NCBI RefSeq assembly: GCF_050176255.1
Contig: NZ_JBFXIE010000001.1
DNA: 64,000 nucleotides
Direction: 5' to 3' (one strand)
Source of the DNA: JBFXIE01 sp050176255
GTDB lineage: Bacteria; Pseudomonadota; Gammaproteobacteria; Burkholderiales; Burkholderiaceae_C
In this document: positions 8,913 through 17,100 of the stretch, one piece after another
Numbering within the stretch: position 1 is the stretch's first letter
How the letters are laid out: the number at the start of each line of letters is the position of its first letter
Notes under the pieces: model-generated
Databases searched by the model: none
Seen by the model: the letters and a program-made list of their open reading frames with translations, nothing else
What the model was told of the DNA's origin: nothing
Translations under genes and position numbers: made by a program

Positions 8913-10283
8913 TCACACAATCTTCTGCAAGATCATGTTTTCATAGCTCTGCAGGAAGGCTTCCTGCTCGGCGTTCTGCACATAGCGCGGGTCGATCAAG
9001 CGCACCCGGCGCAGTGCCTCTGGCGCGGTCAGCCCTGCCCGTACCCACCACGCAGCCAGGACGACGCCGGTGCGCCCCCGCCCTGCCAGGCAATGCACCG
9101 CCAGCACTTCTCCGCGTTGGATCAGCCCCTCCATGCGCTTGAGCAGCATCGAGATTTGCGCAAGGGTGGGCACTTCATGGTCGTAGATGGGTAGATGCAG
9201 GTTGGCCAAGCCGTGCTGGCGCAGCACGTCGCCGGGCAAGTCCCGCTCCGTCAGGGTGATGAGCTGGGTAATACCCATGCGCTTGAGCGCCACGAGGTCA
9301 TGGTGGATGTCGTTCACCGCGCCCGGCAGCGGAGCGCCTGCAATGCGGCCAGGCTCCAGCCAGGCAAAGCCCAGAGGGGCGTTCACGGGCTGCTCGGAGG
9401 GCGGCAGCATGGCGCTGGAAACAGCCGCGGATGCGGTCTTGGCCTCGGCCACGGCCTGCAGCACGCTGGCGGGCACATGCCGCGGGGCGGGCGGCGGGGC
9501 CACGTCGTCGGCCAGGCAGTCGGGGTCGGCATCGAGCGAAGGCACCGAGCAGCTGCCGGTGCGCACGAACTGCATGCCCGCCGCGGACTGCGGCGCACTC
9601 AGGAAGTCCTCCATGGCCCGAGCCTCCTGGATGCGCCCTCCGGCCAGCAGCACCATGCGATCCGCCAGTTGCGCAGCTTGACGCTGGTTGTGCAGCACCA
9701 CCAGCAGGGTGCTGGTGCGGGCCACCTCGCGCAGCAGCTCCAGCAGCACATGGGCGTCGTAGTCCGGCAAATTGGAGGTGGGCTCGTCCACCATCAGCAA
9801 GGCAGGCTCGCAAGCTGCCTCGCGCAAGATAGCCACGGCCCGCTGCAGCAGTGGAGGCTGGTCGAACACCATGCCATCCAGTGCCAGCGCCAGCTCGGGT
9901 ACGCCCATGCGGCGCACAAGGCTGGCGCACCACTCGCGCAGCTCCAAGGGCGACAGTCGCAGCGACTCACGCACCGGCCCGGCGAGCGCATCAAGCACAG
10001 TGGAGCTCATGACATGCGCGCCCTGCTGCACCAGCCCCGGGCGCGACCCTTGGCCGAACGGGCGACCGTCGTAGGTCACGGTTCCCCATCTGCTAAAGCG
10101 CGGATGTCCCTCGTGCAGCCCGGCCAACGTGCGCAGCAACGCCGACTTGCCCGAGCCCGACGGCCCCAGCAACGCGGTGACGCTGCCGCGAGGCAGTGAA
10201 AAATCCAGATCCGCCAACACCATCCTGGCGCCGAATGCCACGCCAAATCCCGCAACCTCAAGGCACTGCTGCGTGCTATCCAT
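8913..10283 (-). CDS. Fusion of an ABC-type ATPase domain with a dual-specificity protein phosphatase domain
   Basis: 456 residues. Start ATG 10283 has GAAGGA 7 nt upstream. Residues about 8-215 are an ABC ATPase: Walker A GPSGSGKS near 39, Q-loop residue, Walker B ALLMVDEPT and an H-loop histidine in VVLHNQ. The usual LSGGQ signature is replaced by FDQPPLLQR. After a Pro/Ala-rich linker, residues about 305-455 are a tyrosine/dual-specificity phosphatase with catalytic Cys398 in HCLAGRGRTG and a possible general-acid Asp in YDHEV. No permease is encoded nearby, so import or export is doubtful. A regulatory ATPase/phosphatase is more likely, perhaps acting with the roadblock-like protein encoded next. 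Confidence 0.8.
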   Translation of the reverse strand: MDSTQQCLEVAGFGVAFGARMVLADLDFSLPRGSVTALLGPSGSGKSALLRTLAGLHEGHPRFSRWGTVTYDGRPFGQGSRPGLVQQGAHVMSSTVLDALAGPVRESLRLSPLELREWCASLVRRMGVPELALALDGMVFDQPPLLQRAVAILREAACEPALLMVDEPTSNLPDYDAHVLLELLREVARTSTLLVVLHNQRQAAQLADRMVLLAGGRIQEARAMEDFLSAPQSAAGMQFVRTGSCSVPSLDADPDCLADDVAPPPAPRHVPASVLQAVAEAKTASAAVSSAMLPPSEQPVNAPLGFAWLEPGRIAGAPLPGAVNDIHHDLVALKRMGITQLITLTERDLPGDVLRQHGLANLHLPIYDHEVPTLAQISMLLKRMEGLIQRGEVLAVHCLAGRGRTGVVLAAWWVRAGLTAPEALRRVRLIDPRYVQNAEQEAFLQSYENMILQKIV

Positions 10284-10490
10284 TCGTCCGTCCTTCGATT
10301 CCAGCCCACGAGCCGCCAAGGCAGCGGCACCTAGCAAATACCCTAGATTCTAGGGAGGCACTCATTTGCGGCAAGTCAAAGAGAACGGGCGCACTTGTGA
10401 TAGCGCATAAACCGACACAAGAGAAACAGTATGTGTCTTGCCTTGACGAATATGACCAAAATGTGTCTTTACGTACAAAATACTCGCCAA

Positions 10491-10537
10491 TTGCTACTTC
10501 TTTAATAGCTATTAGCGCTTTTATTCAAAGGCTTTAG
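10491..10537. repeat. Dispersed AGCGCT-type repeat, copy 3
   Basis: TTGCTACTTCTTTAATAGCT, ATTAGCGCTTTTATTC and AAAGGCTTTAG, in the orientation used by copies 8 and 11. It sits in the AT-richer gap 10284-10544, which also must hold the promoter of the fusion gene. Confidence 0.75.
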
Positions 10538-10544
10538 TTCATTT

Positions 10545-10916
10545 TCATCCAACCGCCTGTATCAGCTCCAGCACACGCTCGGGCGGGCGGCACAGCAGCG
10601 CGCCGCGCGGCGTGGTGACGATGGGGCGGTTGAGCAGCACCGGGTGCGCGGCGATGGCGGCGATCAGCTCGGCGTCGGTGCGCGCCGGGTCGGCCAGGCC
10701 CAGCTGGGTGTAGGCGGCTTCTTTGGTGCGCATCAGCTCACGCACGGGCACGCCCAGGCGTGCGACCAGGGCGGCAAGCTGCGCCGCGTCCAGCGGCTGG
10801 GCGATGTAGTCCACGATGGCAGGCTCGATGCCGCGTTCGCGCAGCAGCGCCAGGGCGCCGCGCGAGTTGCTGCAGCGGGCGTTGTGGTAGATGGTGATGT
10901 CGGCTTTGGCTGTCAT
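10545..10916 (-). CDS. arsC: ArsC/Spx-family arsenate reductase (glutaredoxin-type)
   Basis: 123 residues from ATG 10916. The N-terminus ITIYHNARCSNSRGALALL carries the catalytic Cys of the thioredoxin-like ArsC fold. The C-terminal part has LLNRPIV, followed by PRGALLCRPPE, which supply the substrate-binding arginines of the ArsC/YfgD family. Such proteins reduce arsenate using glutaredoxin and glutathione, or act on unknown thiol substrates. There is no arsB or arsR nearby, so a YfgD-like role is as likely as arsenic resistance. The next gene upstream on this strand is the iron permease. Confidence 0.85.
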   Translation of the reverse strand: MTAKADITIYHNARCSNSRGALALLRERGIEPAIVDYIAQPLDAAQLAALVARLGVPVRELMRTKEAAYTQLGLADPARTDAELIAAIAAHPVLLNRPIVTTPRGALLCRPPERVLELIQAVG

Positions 10917-10972
10917 GCGCCGCAGTGTAGGCCGCGCAAACAACGGGCGCGCCACGCCCGGCAGCGCAAGGG

Positions 10973-12649
10973 TCAGCGCGAGGAGGCGCGCAGCGTGCGG
11001 CTGAGCAAAATTACCGGCACCAGCCCTACGGCCACCAGCGCCAGCGAGGGCAATGCAGCCTCGCCCAGGCGCTCGTCGCGCGCCAGTTGGTAGGCCACCA
11101 CGGCCAGGGTGTCGCTGTTGAAGGGGCGCAGCACCATGGTGGCGGGCAGTTCCTTCATCACATCGACAAACACCAGCAGCGCCGCTGCGGCGGTGGATCG
11201 TTTGAGCAGCGGCCAGTGCACGCGCGCCATCAGCCCGAAGCTGCCCACGCCCAGCATGCGCGCCGAATCGTCCAGGCTGGGCGCAATGCGCGCATAGCCG
11301 CTTTGCACCGACTGCAGCGCCACGGCGCAAAACCGCACCAGGTAGGCCCAGACGATGCCCACGGCCGTAGCCATGATGATGGCCGGCAACCCCCAGCCGG
11401 GCGCCGCCGCCTGCAGCCAGCCCACGGGCAGCAGCAGCCCCACCACGATCACCGCGCCGGGCACGGCATAGCCCAGGCTGACCAGCTGCACCACGCCGCG
11501 CGTGAGCGCGTCGCGCCGCCGGCGCACGGCAAACGCCAGCACCAGCGCAATAGCCACCGCCAGCACCGCGGTGATGCCGCCCAGCCGCACACTGTTGATC
11601 GCCCATTCCACAAAGCGCGACCAGGGCAGCACCTGCCAGTCGGCCACCAGTGGGCGCAGCATGAACAGCACCGGCGCCACGAAGCCCATCAGCACCGGCA
11701 GCGCGCACACCAGCCACGCCGCCACGGCGCCAGCGCCCTGCAGCCGCGTGGGCTGCGCGTCGGCAGACCCGGCGCGGCCCACGCCGCCCGTGGCAAAGCG
11801 CATGCGGCGCTGCGCGCGCAGCTCCAGTTGCAGCAGCACCAGCACCAGTGCCAGCAAGAAGGTGGCCAGCTGGGCCGCGGCCAAGCGGTTGTCCATGGAC
11901 AGCCAGGCCTTGTAGATCCCGGTGGTGAAGGTCTGGATGCCGAAGTACGCCGCCACGCCGAAGTCGGCCAGCGTCTCCATCAGCACCAGCGCTACGCCCG
12001 CCGCCACGGCAGGGCGCGCCAGCGGCAACGCCACGCTGCGGATGCGCCGCGCAGGCGATGCGCCCAGCAGGCGCGCCGCCTCCATCAGGTGCGCGGCGCG
12101 CTCGCCCAGCGCCGTGCGCGCCAGCAGATACACGTAGGGATAGAGCGAAAAGATGAACACCCACACCGCGCCGCCCAGACTGCGCACCTCGGGCAGCAGG
12201 CGGCCTTCCAGCCCGAAGGTGGCGCGCAGCCACATCTGCAGCGGGCCGCTGAACTGCAAAAAGTCGGTATAGGCGTAGGCCGTCACGTAGGCTGGCATGG
12301 CCAGGGGCAGCAGCAGCAGCCATTCCAGATGGCGCCGGCCCGCAAAATCAAACAGCGTGACCGCCGCCGCGCAGGCCGTGCCCACCAGGGCCGCGCCCAC
12401 TGCCACGGCCACGCTCAGCCACAGCGTGGTCCACAGATAGTCCGGCAGCACGGTGGCGGCCATCTCGCGCAGGATGGCCGCCGACTGCGCGCCCCCCTCG
12501 CCCCACGGCAGCCACGCGCCCAGCACCGCCAGCACGGGCAGGGCCAGCAGCAGTGCCAGCACGATCAAAGGAACGGAACGCAGCGCGCGGTGAATATGGT
12601 GCAAGGGATGGCCCCGGGCGAAAGATGGCAAGGCGATAAAAAAAAGCAT
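10973..12649 (-). CDS. fbpB: Ferric-iron ABC transporter permease (FbpB-like)
   Basis: 558 residues from ATG 12649, with about twelve membrane segments arranged as two fused permease halves, the FbpB/SfuB layout. Each half has an EAA-type loop contacting the ATPase: EAARLLGASPARRIRSV in the first, and DSARMLGVGSF in the second. It would move Fe3+ from a periplasmic binding protein across the inner membrane. It is transcribed away from fbpC, with 74 bp between their starts. No periplasmic binding protein gene lies in the neighbourhood. No clear Shine-Dalgarno site supports the start, so it may be a little further in. Confidence 0.85.
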   Translation of the reverse strand: MLFFIALPSFARGHPLHHIHRALRSVPLIVLALLLALPVLAVLGAWLPWGEGGAQSAAILREMAATVLPDYLWTTLWLSVAVAVGAALVGTACAAAVTLFDFAGRRHLEWLLLLPLAMPAYVTAYAYTDFLQFSGPLQMWLRATFGLEGRLLPEVRSLGGAVWVFIFSLYPYVYLLARTALGERAAHLMEAARLLGASPARRIRSVALPLARPAVAAGVALVLMETLADFGVAAYFGIQTFTTGIYKAWLSMDNRLAAAQLATFLLALVLVLLQLELRAQRRMRFATGGVGRAGSADAQPTRLQGAGAVAAWLVCALPVLMGFVAPVLFMLRPLVADWQVLPWSRFVEWAINSVRLGGITAVLAVAIALVLAFAVRRRRDALTRGVVQLVSLGYAVPGAVIVVGLLLPVGWLQAAAPGWGLPAIIMATAVGIVWAYLVRFCAVALQSVQSGYARIAPSLDDSARMLGVGSFGLMARVHWPLLKRSTAAAALLVFVDVMKELPATMVLRPFNSDTLAVVAYQLARDERLGEAALPSLALVAVGLVPVILLSRTLRASSR

Positions 12650-12685
12650 CCGCCACGTGCGCCGCCGGATGTTGGCGGCTGGGAT

Positions 12686-12704
12686 GCAAATGCGAATGAT
12701 TTTA
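12686..12704. promoter_or_regulatory. Candidate Fur box between fbpB and fbpC
   Basis: The 19-mer GCAAATGCGAATGATTTTA matches the classical Fur consensus at 12 of 19 positions by eye. It sits in the 74-bp gap between two divergent iron-transport genes, where a shared iron-responsive operator would be expected. The function is inferred. Confidence 0.45.
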
Positions 12705-12723
12705 GTGCTCCTAGAATAGCGTC

Positions 12724-13788
12724 ATGTTTTTGGAAGTCTCCCAATTGAATGTGCGGTACGCCAACCGCGCGCAGGCCGCCGTGCACGGCGTCACGCTGGG
12801 CCTGGCGGCCGGCGAGATTGGCGTGCTGATCGGCCCGTCGGGCTGCGGCAAGACCACATTGCTGCGGGCCGTGGCCGGGCTGGAGCCTCTGACGGGCGGC
12901 ACCATCCGCCTGGGCGGCGAGGTGGTGGGCACGCCCGGGCACAGCGTGCCGCCCGAGCAGCGGCGCATCGGCATGGTGTTTCAGGACTACGCGCTGTTTC
13001 CGCACCTGAACGTGGGGCGCAACGTGGCCTTTGGCATCCACACCCTGCCCCGCCCCGAGCAAGACCAGCGCGTGCGCGAGGCGCTGGCCCTGGTGGGGCT
13101 GGAGGGCAGCGAGTCGCGCTTTCCGCACGAGCTGTCGGGCGGCCAGCAGCAGCGCGTGGCGCTGGCGCGGGCGCTGGCGCCACGCCCGCGGCTGATGCTG
13201 CTGGACGAGCCGTTTTCCAATCTGGACGTGGACTTGCGCGAGCGCCTGGCGCACGAGGTGCGCACCATCCTCAAGGCCGCAGGCGCCACGGCGCTGTTCG
13301 TCACGCACGATCAGCTGGAGGCTTTTGCCATCGGCGACCGCATCGGCGTGCTGGACGGCGGCCACCTGCACCAGTGGGACGACGCCTATGCGCTCTACCA
13401 CCGCCCGGCCACGCGCTTCGTGGCCGACTTCATCGGGCATGGCGTGTTTGCACCCGCCACGCTGGTGCGCCAGGGCGATCAGGTGGTGGCGCGCACCGCC
13501 CTGGGCGACCTGATGGACGCGGACGGCTGCCTGCTGCCGTCCAGCTACCCCGGCGGCGAATGCGACGTGCTGCTGCGCGCCGACGACGTGGTGCACGACG
13601 ACTCCGCGCCGGTGCGCGCGCGCATCGTGCGCAAGGCGTTTCGCGGGTCTGAATTTCTGTACACGCTGGAGCTGGCGGGCGGCCTGCAGGTGATGGCCCA
13701 TGTACCCAGCCACCACGACCACGCCATGGGCGACTGGATCGGCATCCGCCCGCAGGTGGACCATGTGGTCACCTTTGCGCGCGAGTGA
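12724..13788 (+). CDS. fbpC: Ferric-iron ABC transporter ATP-binding protein (FbpC-like)
   Basis: 354 residues from ATG 12724. Walker A GPSGCGKT at 37-44, Q-loop VFQDYALFPHL, signature LSGGQQQR near 138, Walker B LMLLDEPF, D-loop SNLD and H-loop FVTHDQ are all intact. A C-terminal TOBE-like regulatory domain follows residue 240. It fits the FbpC/PotA-like class and would power the permease encoded divergently at 10973-12649. It may share a Fur-controlled promoter region with that gene. Confidence 0.9.
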   Translation: MFLEVSQLNVRYANRAQAAVHGVTLGLAAGEIGVLIGPSGCGKTTLLRAVAGLEPLTGGTIRLGGEVVGTPGHSVPPEQRRIGMVFQDYALFPHLNVGRNVAFGIHTLPRPEQDQRVREALALVGLEGSESRFPHELSGGQQQRVALARALAPRPRLMLLDEPFSNLDVDLRERLAHEVRTILKAAGATALFVTHDQLEAFAIGDRIGVLDGGHLHQWDDAYALYHRPATRFVADFIGHGVFAPATLVRQGDQVVARTALGDLMDADGCLLPSSYPGGECDVLLRADDVVHDDSAPVRARIVRKAFRGSEFLYTLELAGGLQVMAHVPSHHDHAMGDWIGIRPQVDHVVTFARE

Positions 13789-13811
13789 CTGCGCGCAGGC
13801 AATACACACTC

Positions 13812-13866
13812 TTTTTGCCTCCGGCCCTTTACTTATAAGCGCTGGCAGCTATTTTTTTGATAGTAA
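13812..13866. repeat. Dispersed AGCGCT-type repeat, copy 4
   Basis: TTTTTGCCTCCGGCCCTTTA, TATAAGCGCTGGCAGCTATT and a T-rich TTTGATAGTAA tail, in the gap between the convergent genes fbpC and plsC. Confidence 0.85.
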
Positions 13867-13879
13867 TGATTGCCAGCAA

Positions 13880-14620
13880 TCACCGCTGCCGCAAGGCATC
13901 GACCGCGCCGTGCAGGTGCTCGCTCCAGGTGTGACGGTCACGGCCCTGGGCGTGCTCGGGGGTGCCAAAGTGCACGACGGCCGTGATGGGCGGCGCCGTG
14001 AGGGTGCGCCAGATCGAGCCCACCAGGGTCTCGTCTCCGATGAAACTGGCCGCGTGGGTGGTGGCGCCGCTGGCGCGATCCACAAAGCGCAGCCCCATGG
14101 GCTGCACGGGGGCATCGGCCGTCAGTGCTGCCTGCAACAAATTGGCGTGGAAGGGCAGCAGCGTGCGCCCGTCGCCCGTGGTGCCCTCGGGGAACACGGC
14201 CAGCACCTCGCCGCGCTTGAGGGCGTCGCTCATGTTGCCCACCATGCGCAGCGCGTCGCGGCGATTTGAGCGCTCGATGTACAGCGTGCCGGCAGCCGTG
14301 GCCAGCGTGCCCACCAGGGGCCAGTCGCGCACATCGGATTTGGACACAAAGCGGCAGTAGCGCGCCGCATGCAGCACCGGAATGTCCAGCCACGACAGGT
14401 GGTTGGACACCAGCAGCGTGGGCCCCTGGCGCGGGGGCGTGCCGCGCACTTCCAGATGAACTCCCGCGCAGGCCAGCAAGCCCAGCGCCCAGGCCTGCAC
14501 CCGGGCCTGCTGCTGGTCTGCAGACAGGCGCGGAAAACGTACCGCCACCACCACCAGGCCCTGGATCACATGGGCCACCAGGCGCAGCACGCGCCAGCTT
14601 GCTCGCATCGGACGCAGCAT
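13880..14620 (-). CDS. plsC: 1-acyl-sn-glycerol-3-phosphate acyltransferase (PlsC)
   Basis: 246 residues. An N-terminal hydrophobic segment is followed by the acyltransferase motif I NHLSWLD, motif II around RFVSKSDV, motif III VFPEGTTGDG and a motif IV-like PVQPMGL. PlsC adds the second acyl chain to lysophosphatidate at the inner membrane. It begins 26 bp after the pyrC' stop and is probably the last gene of the leftward cluster that starts at yqgE. Confidence 0.9.
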   Translation of the reverse strand: MLRPMRASWRVLRLVAHVIQGLVVVAVRFPRLSADQQQARVQAWALGLLACAGVHLEVRGTPPRQGPTLLVSNHLSWLDIPVLHAARYCRFVSKSDVRDWPLVGTLATAAGTLYIERSNRRDALRMVGNMSDALKRGEVLAVFPEGTTGDGRTLLPFHANLLQAALTADAPVQPMGLRFVDRASGATTHAASFIGDETLVGSIWRTLTAPPITAVVHFGTPEHAQGRDRHTWSEHLHGAVDALRQR

Positions 14621-14646
14621 GGGTTTGCAGCCTTTGCGCGTTGGTA

Positions 14647-15942
14647 TCAGACGCGCTCGAAGGCGACTTGCCCGCCCACCAGCGTGCAGCGCACGCGGCC
14701 AGGCAGCTCGTAGGACGAGAACGGCGTGTGCTTGCCCTGGCTGGTCAGCGCGTCGGCCTGCACCGTCCAGTGCCCGGCCGGGTCAAGCACGCACAGATCC
14801 GCCACGCCGCCCACGGCAAGGCGGCCCACGCTGGCCTGCAGCGTGCCCAGCGCCGCGCCCAGCACGCGCGCGGGTTCCGACGTCACGCAGGCCAGCGCGC
14901 GTGGCAAAGGCGCGCCGCCTTCCTGCGACCACTTCAGGGCCACGGACAGGAGCAGCTCCAGCCCGGTCGCGCCGGGCTCGGCCTCGGCAAACGGCAGGGC
15001 CTTGGCGTCTTCATCCACCGGTGTGTGGTCGGAGACCAGCGCATCGATGGTGCCGTCGAGCAGCGCCGCGGCCAGCGCATCGCGGTCGCGCTGCTGGCGC
15101 AGCGGCGGCATGAGGCGGGCGCGGCTGTCGAAGTAGCCGATGTCCACCTCGGTGAGCATCAGCGAGTTGATGCTCACGTCGCAGGTCACGGGCAGGCCGT
15201 CGGCCTTGGCGCGCCGCACCAGATCCACCCCTGCGCTGCTGGACAGGCGGCACAGGTGCACGCGTGCGCCGGTGGTCTTGAGCAGCTCGAAGATGGTGTG
15301 CAGCGCAATCGTCTCGGCCGCTACGGGGATGCCGGACAGGCCCATGCGCGTGGCCAGCGCGCCACTGGCGGCCACGCCGCGGCCCAGGTGCAGCTCTTGC
15401 GGGCGCAGCCAGACGGTGTAGCCGTAGGTGGCGGCGTATTGCAGCGCACGCTGCAGCACCTGGGTGCTGGCCAGCGGCACATCCGCCTGGCCAAAGCCCA
15501 CGCAGCCGGATTCGGTCAGCTCGGCCATCTCGGTCAGCACCTCGCCCGCCAGACTGCGCGTGAGCGCGCCCAGCGGAAAGAGCCGCGCCTGGTGCAGCTT
15601 TTCAGCACGGAACTTCAGCATCTGCACCAGACCGGGCTCGTCGAGCACCGGGTCGGTGTCGGGCGGGCACACCAGGCTGGTAATGCCCCCGGCGACCGCC
15701 GCCGCCATCTCGGATTCGAGCATGCCTTCGTGCTCGTGCCCGGGCTCGCGCAGGCGCGCCGCCAGATCCACCAGGCCCGGCAGCACGATGCAGCCGCCGG
15801 CGTCGATCACGCGGCCGGGCGCGAAGTCCTTGGGCTCGCTGCCCACGGCGATGATGCGGCCCGCCGCGACCGCCACGTTGCACACCTGGTCGAGGCCGCT
15901 GGCGGGGTCGATCACGCGGCCGTTCTGGATGAGGATTTTCAT
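14647..15942 (-). CDS. pyrX: Catalytically degenerate dihydroorotase homologue (PyrC'/PyrX)
   Basis: 431 residues with the overall plan of class I dihydroorotase. The metal-binding motif, normally DLHVHLREPG, is here DLAARLREPG (residues 59-68), so both zinc-ligand histidines are gone (Ala61, Arg63). The second His region, usually TPHHLLLT, reads SINSLMLT. The Asp of SDHTP is kept. In Pseudomonas and relatives such inactive homologues form a structural complex with PyrB. The gene follows pyrB here, so that role is likely, and a true dihydroorotase should be encoded elsewhere. The start ATG lies next to repeat copy 5. Confidence 0.88.
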   Translation of the reverse strand: MKILIQNGRVIDPASGLDQVCNVAVAAGRIIAVGSEPKDFAPGRVIDAGGCIVLPGLVDLAARLREPGHEHEGMLESEMAAAVAGGITSLVCPPDTDPVLDEPGLVQMLKFRAEKLHQARLFPLGALTRSLAGEVLTEMAELTESGCVGFGQADVPLASTQVLQRALQYAATYGYTVWLRPQELHLGRGVAASGALATRMGLSGIPVAAETIALHTIFELLKTTGARVHLCRLSSSAGVDLVRRAKADGLPVTCDVSINSLMLTEVDIGYFDSRARLMPPLRQQRDRDALAAALLDGTIDALVSDHTPVDEDAKALPFAEAEPGATGLELLLSVALKWSQEGGAPLPRALACVTSEPARVLGAALGTLQASVGRLAVGGVADLCVLDPAGHWTVQADALTSQGKHTPFSSYELPGRVRCTLVGGQVAFERV

Positions 15943-15945
15943 GGT

Positions 15946-16011
15946 TTCAAGCCAAATTGGCCGATAGCGCCCGTCCCATAAGCGCTAACAGCTATCGATA
16001 CAATAGCAAAA
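15946..16011. repeat. Dispersed AGCGCT-type repeat, copy 5
   Basis: TTCAAGCCAAATTGGCCGAT, then ATAAGCGCTAACAGCTATCG and AATAGCAAAA, just upstream of the pyrC' start, in the 193-bp gap after pyrB. Confidence 0.8.
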
Positions 16012-16049
16012 AAGTCATCTGAGTGACGCGGCACATGCTTGGGCACGCC

Positions 16050-16135
16050 CCACGCCAGCGGCCACCGTGAGGCCGGCTTTGCCGGGCCACTGGCGGCGTC
16101 CCCCTGGGGGGAAGGCGCGAAGCGACTCAGGGGGG
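16050..16135. repeat. Second intergenic repeat type (GC-rich palindromic element)
   Basis: Two hairpin-forming units fill the rest of the pyrB-pyrC' gap: GGCCGGCTTTGCCGGGCC, and CCCCCTGGGGGG followed by a GAAGGCGCGAAGCGACTC stretch and another G-run. From memory, similar sequences are common between genes in Comamonadaceae. A REP-like nature is inferred from the palindromes. Confidence 0.55.
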
Positions 16136-17098
16136 TCATGCTTCATTCCCGGCCACGATGGACATGACCGCCATGCGCACGGCAATGCCAAACGTCACCT
16201 GCGGCAGGATCACCGCCTGCGGGCCGTCCACCACGGCCGAGTCGATTTCCACGCCGCGGTTGATGGGGCCGGGGTGCATGACGATGGCGTCGGGCTTGGC
16301 CCAGCGCAGGCGCTCGGGCGTCAGGCCGAAGCTTTTGAAATATTCCTGGCTGGACGGCAGCAGCGCGCCGCTCATGCGCTCGTTTTGCAGGCGCAGCGTG
16401 ATGACCACGTCGCAGTCGCGGATGCCTTCTTCCAGGTTGTGGAACACGCGCACGCCCATCTGCGCCATGTCGGACGGCACCAGCGTGCGCGGGCCCACCA
16501 CGCGCACCTCGGCCGCGCCCAGGGTGGTGAGGGCGTGGATGTCCGAGCGCGCCACGCGCGAGTGCAGCACGTCGCCCACGATGGCCACCGTGAGGTTGGA
16601 GAAATCCTTCTTGTAGTGCCGGATGGTGTACATGTCCAGCAGCCCCTGGGTGGGGTGCGCATGGCGGCCGTCGCCGGCGTTGATCACGTGCACATGCGGC
16701 GCCACATGCCCCGCGATGAGGTAGGGCGCGCCCGATTCGCTGTGGCGCACGACGAAGACGTCGGCGGCCATGGCGCTCAGGTTGTCGATGGTGTCCAGCA
16801 GGGTCTCGCCCTTGGCGGTGGAGCTGCGGGCGATGTCCAGGTTGAACACGTCGGCGGACAGCCGCTTGGCGGCAATCTCGAAGGTGGTGCGCGTGCGCGT
16901 GCTGTTTTCGAAGAACAGGTTGAACACGCTCTTGCCGCGCAGCAGCGGCACCTTCTTGACCTCGCGGTCATTGACACTGGTGAAGTTGGCGGCGGTGTCC
17001 AGAATGTGCGTGACGATGTCGCGGGGCAGGCCCTCGATCGACAGCAGGTGGATCAGCTCGCCGTTCTGGTTGAGTTGGGGGTTGCGCTTGTACAGCAC
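16136..17098 (-). CDS. pyrB: Aspartate carbamoyltransferase catalytic subunit
   Basis: 320 residues. The GTG start at 17098 is 2 bp after the pyrR stop, with AAGAGGT as the ribosome site inside the end of pyrR. The carbamoyl-phosphate motif FENSTRTRTTFE, the H-x-x-x-DGRHAHPTQ-LLD motif and the C-terminal MHPGPINRGVEID are complete. It makes N-carbamoyl-aspartate, the first committed step of pyrimidine synthesis. No pyrI regulatory subunit is present. As in other PyrB class A enzymes, the degenerate dihydroorotase encoded next is the expected partner. Confidence 0.95.
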   Translation of the reverse strand: MLYKRNPQLNQNGELIHLLSIEGLPRDIVTHILDTAANFTSVNDREVKKVPLLRGKSVFNLFFENSTRTRTTFEIAAKRLSADVFNLDIARSSTAKGETLLDTIDNLSAMAADVFVVRHSESGAPYLIAGHVAPHVHVINAGDGRHAHPTQGLLDMYTIRHYKKDFSNLTVAIVGDVLHSRVARSDIHALTTLGAAEVRVVGPRTLVPSDMAQMGVRVFHNLEEGIRDCDVVITLRLQNERMSGALLPSSQEYFKSFGLTPERLRWAKPDAIVMHPGPINRGVEIDSAVVDGPQAVILPQVTFGIAVRMAVMSIVAGNEA

Positions 17099-17100
17099 CG

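Noticed and set aside
8913..10283. Two separate genes, an ATPase and a phosphatase
   Set aside because: The frame is continuous, the linker is Pro/Ala-rich as in fusions, and no internal ribosome site and start was evident before the phosphatase domain.
11087..12748. 553-codon frame antisense to the iron permease
   Set aside because: His/Gln/Arg-rich shadow translation of a membrane protein, with no ribosome site or family pattern.
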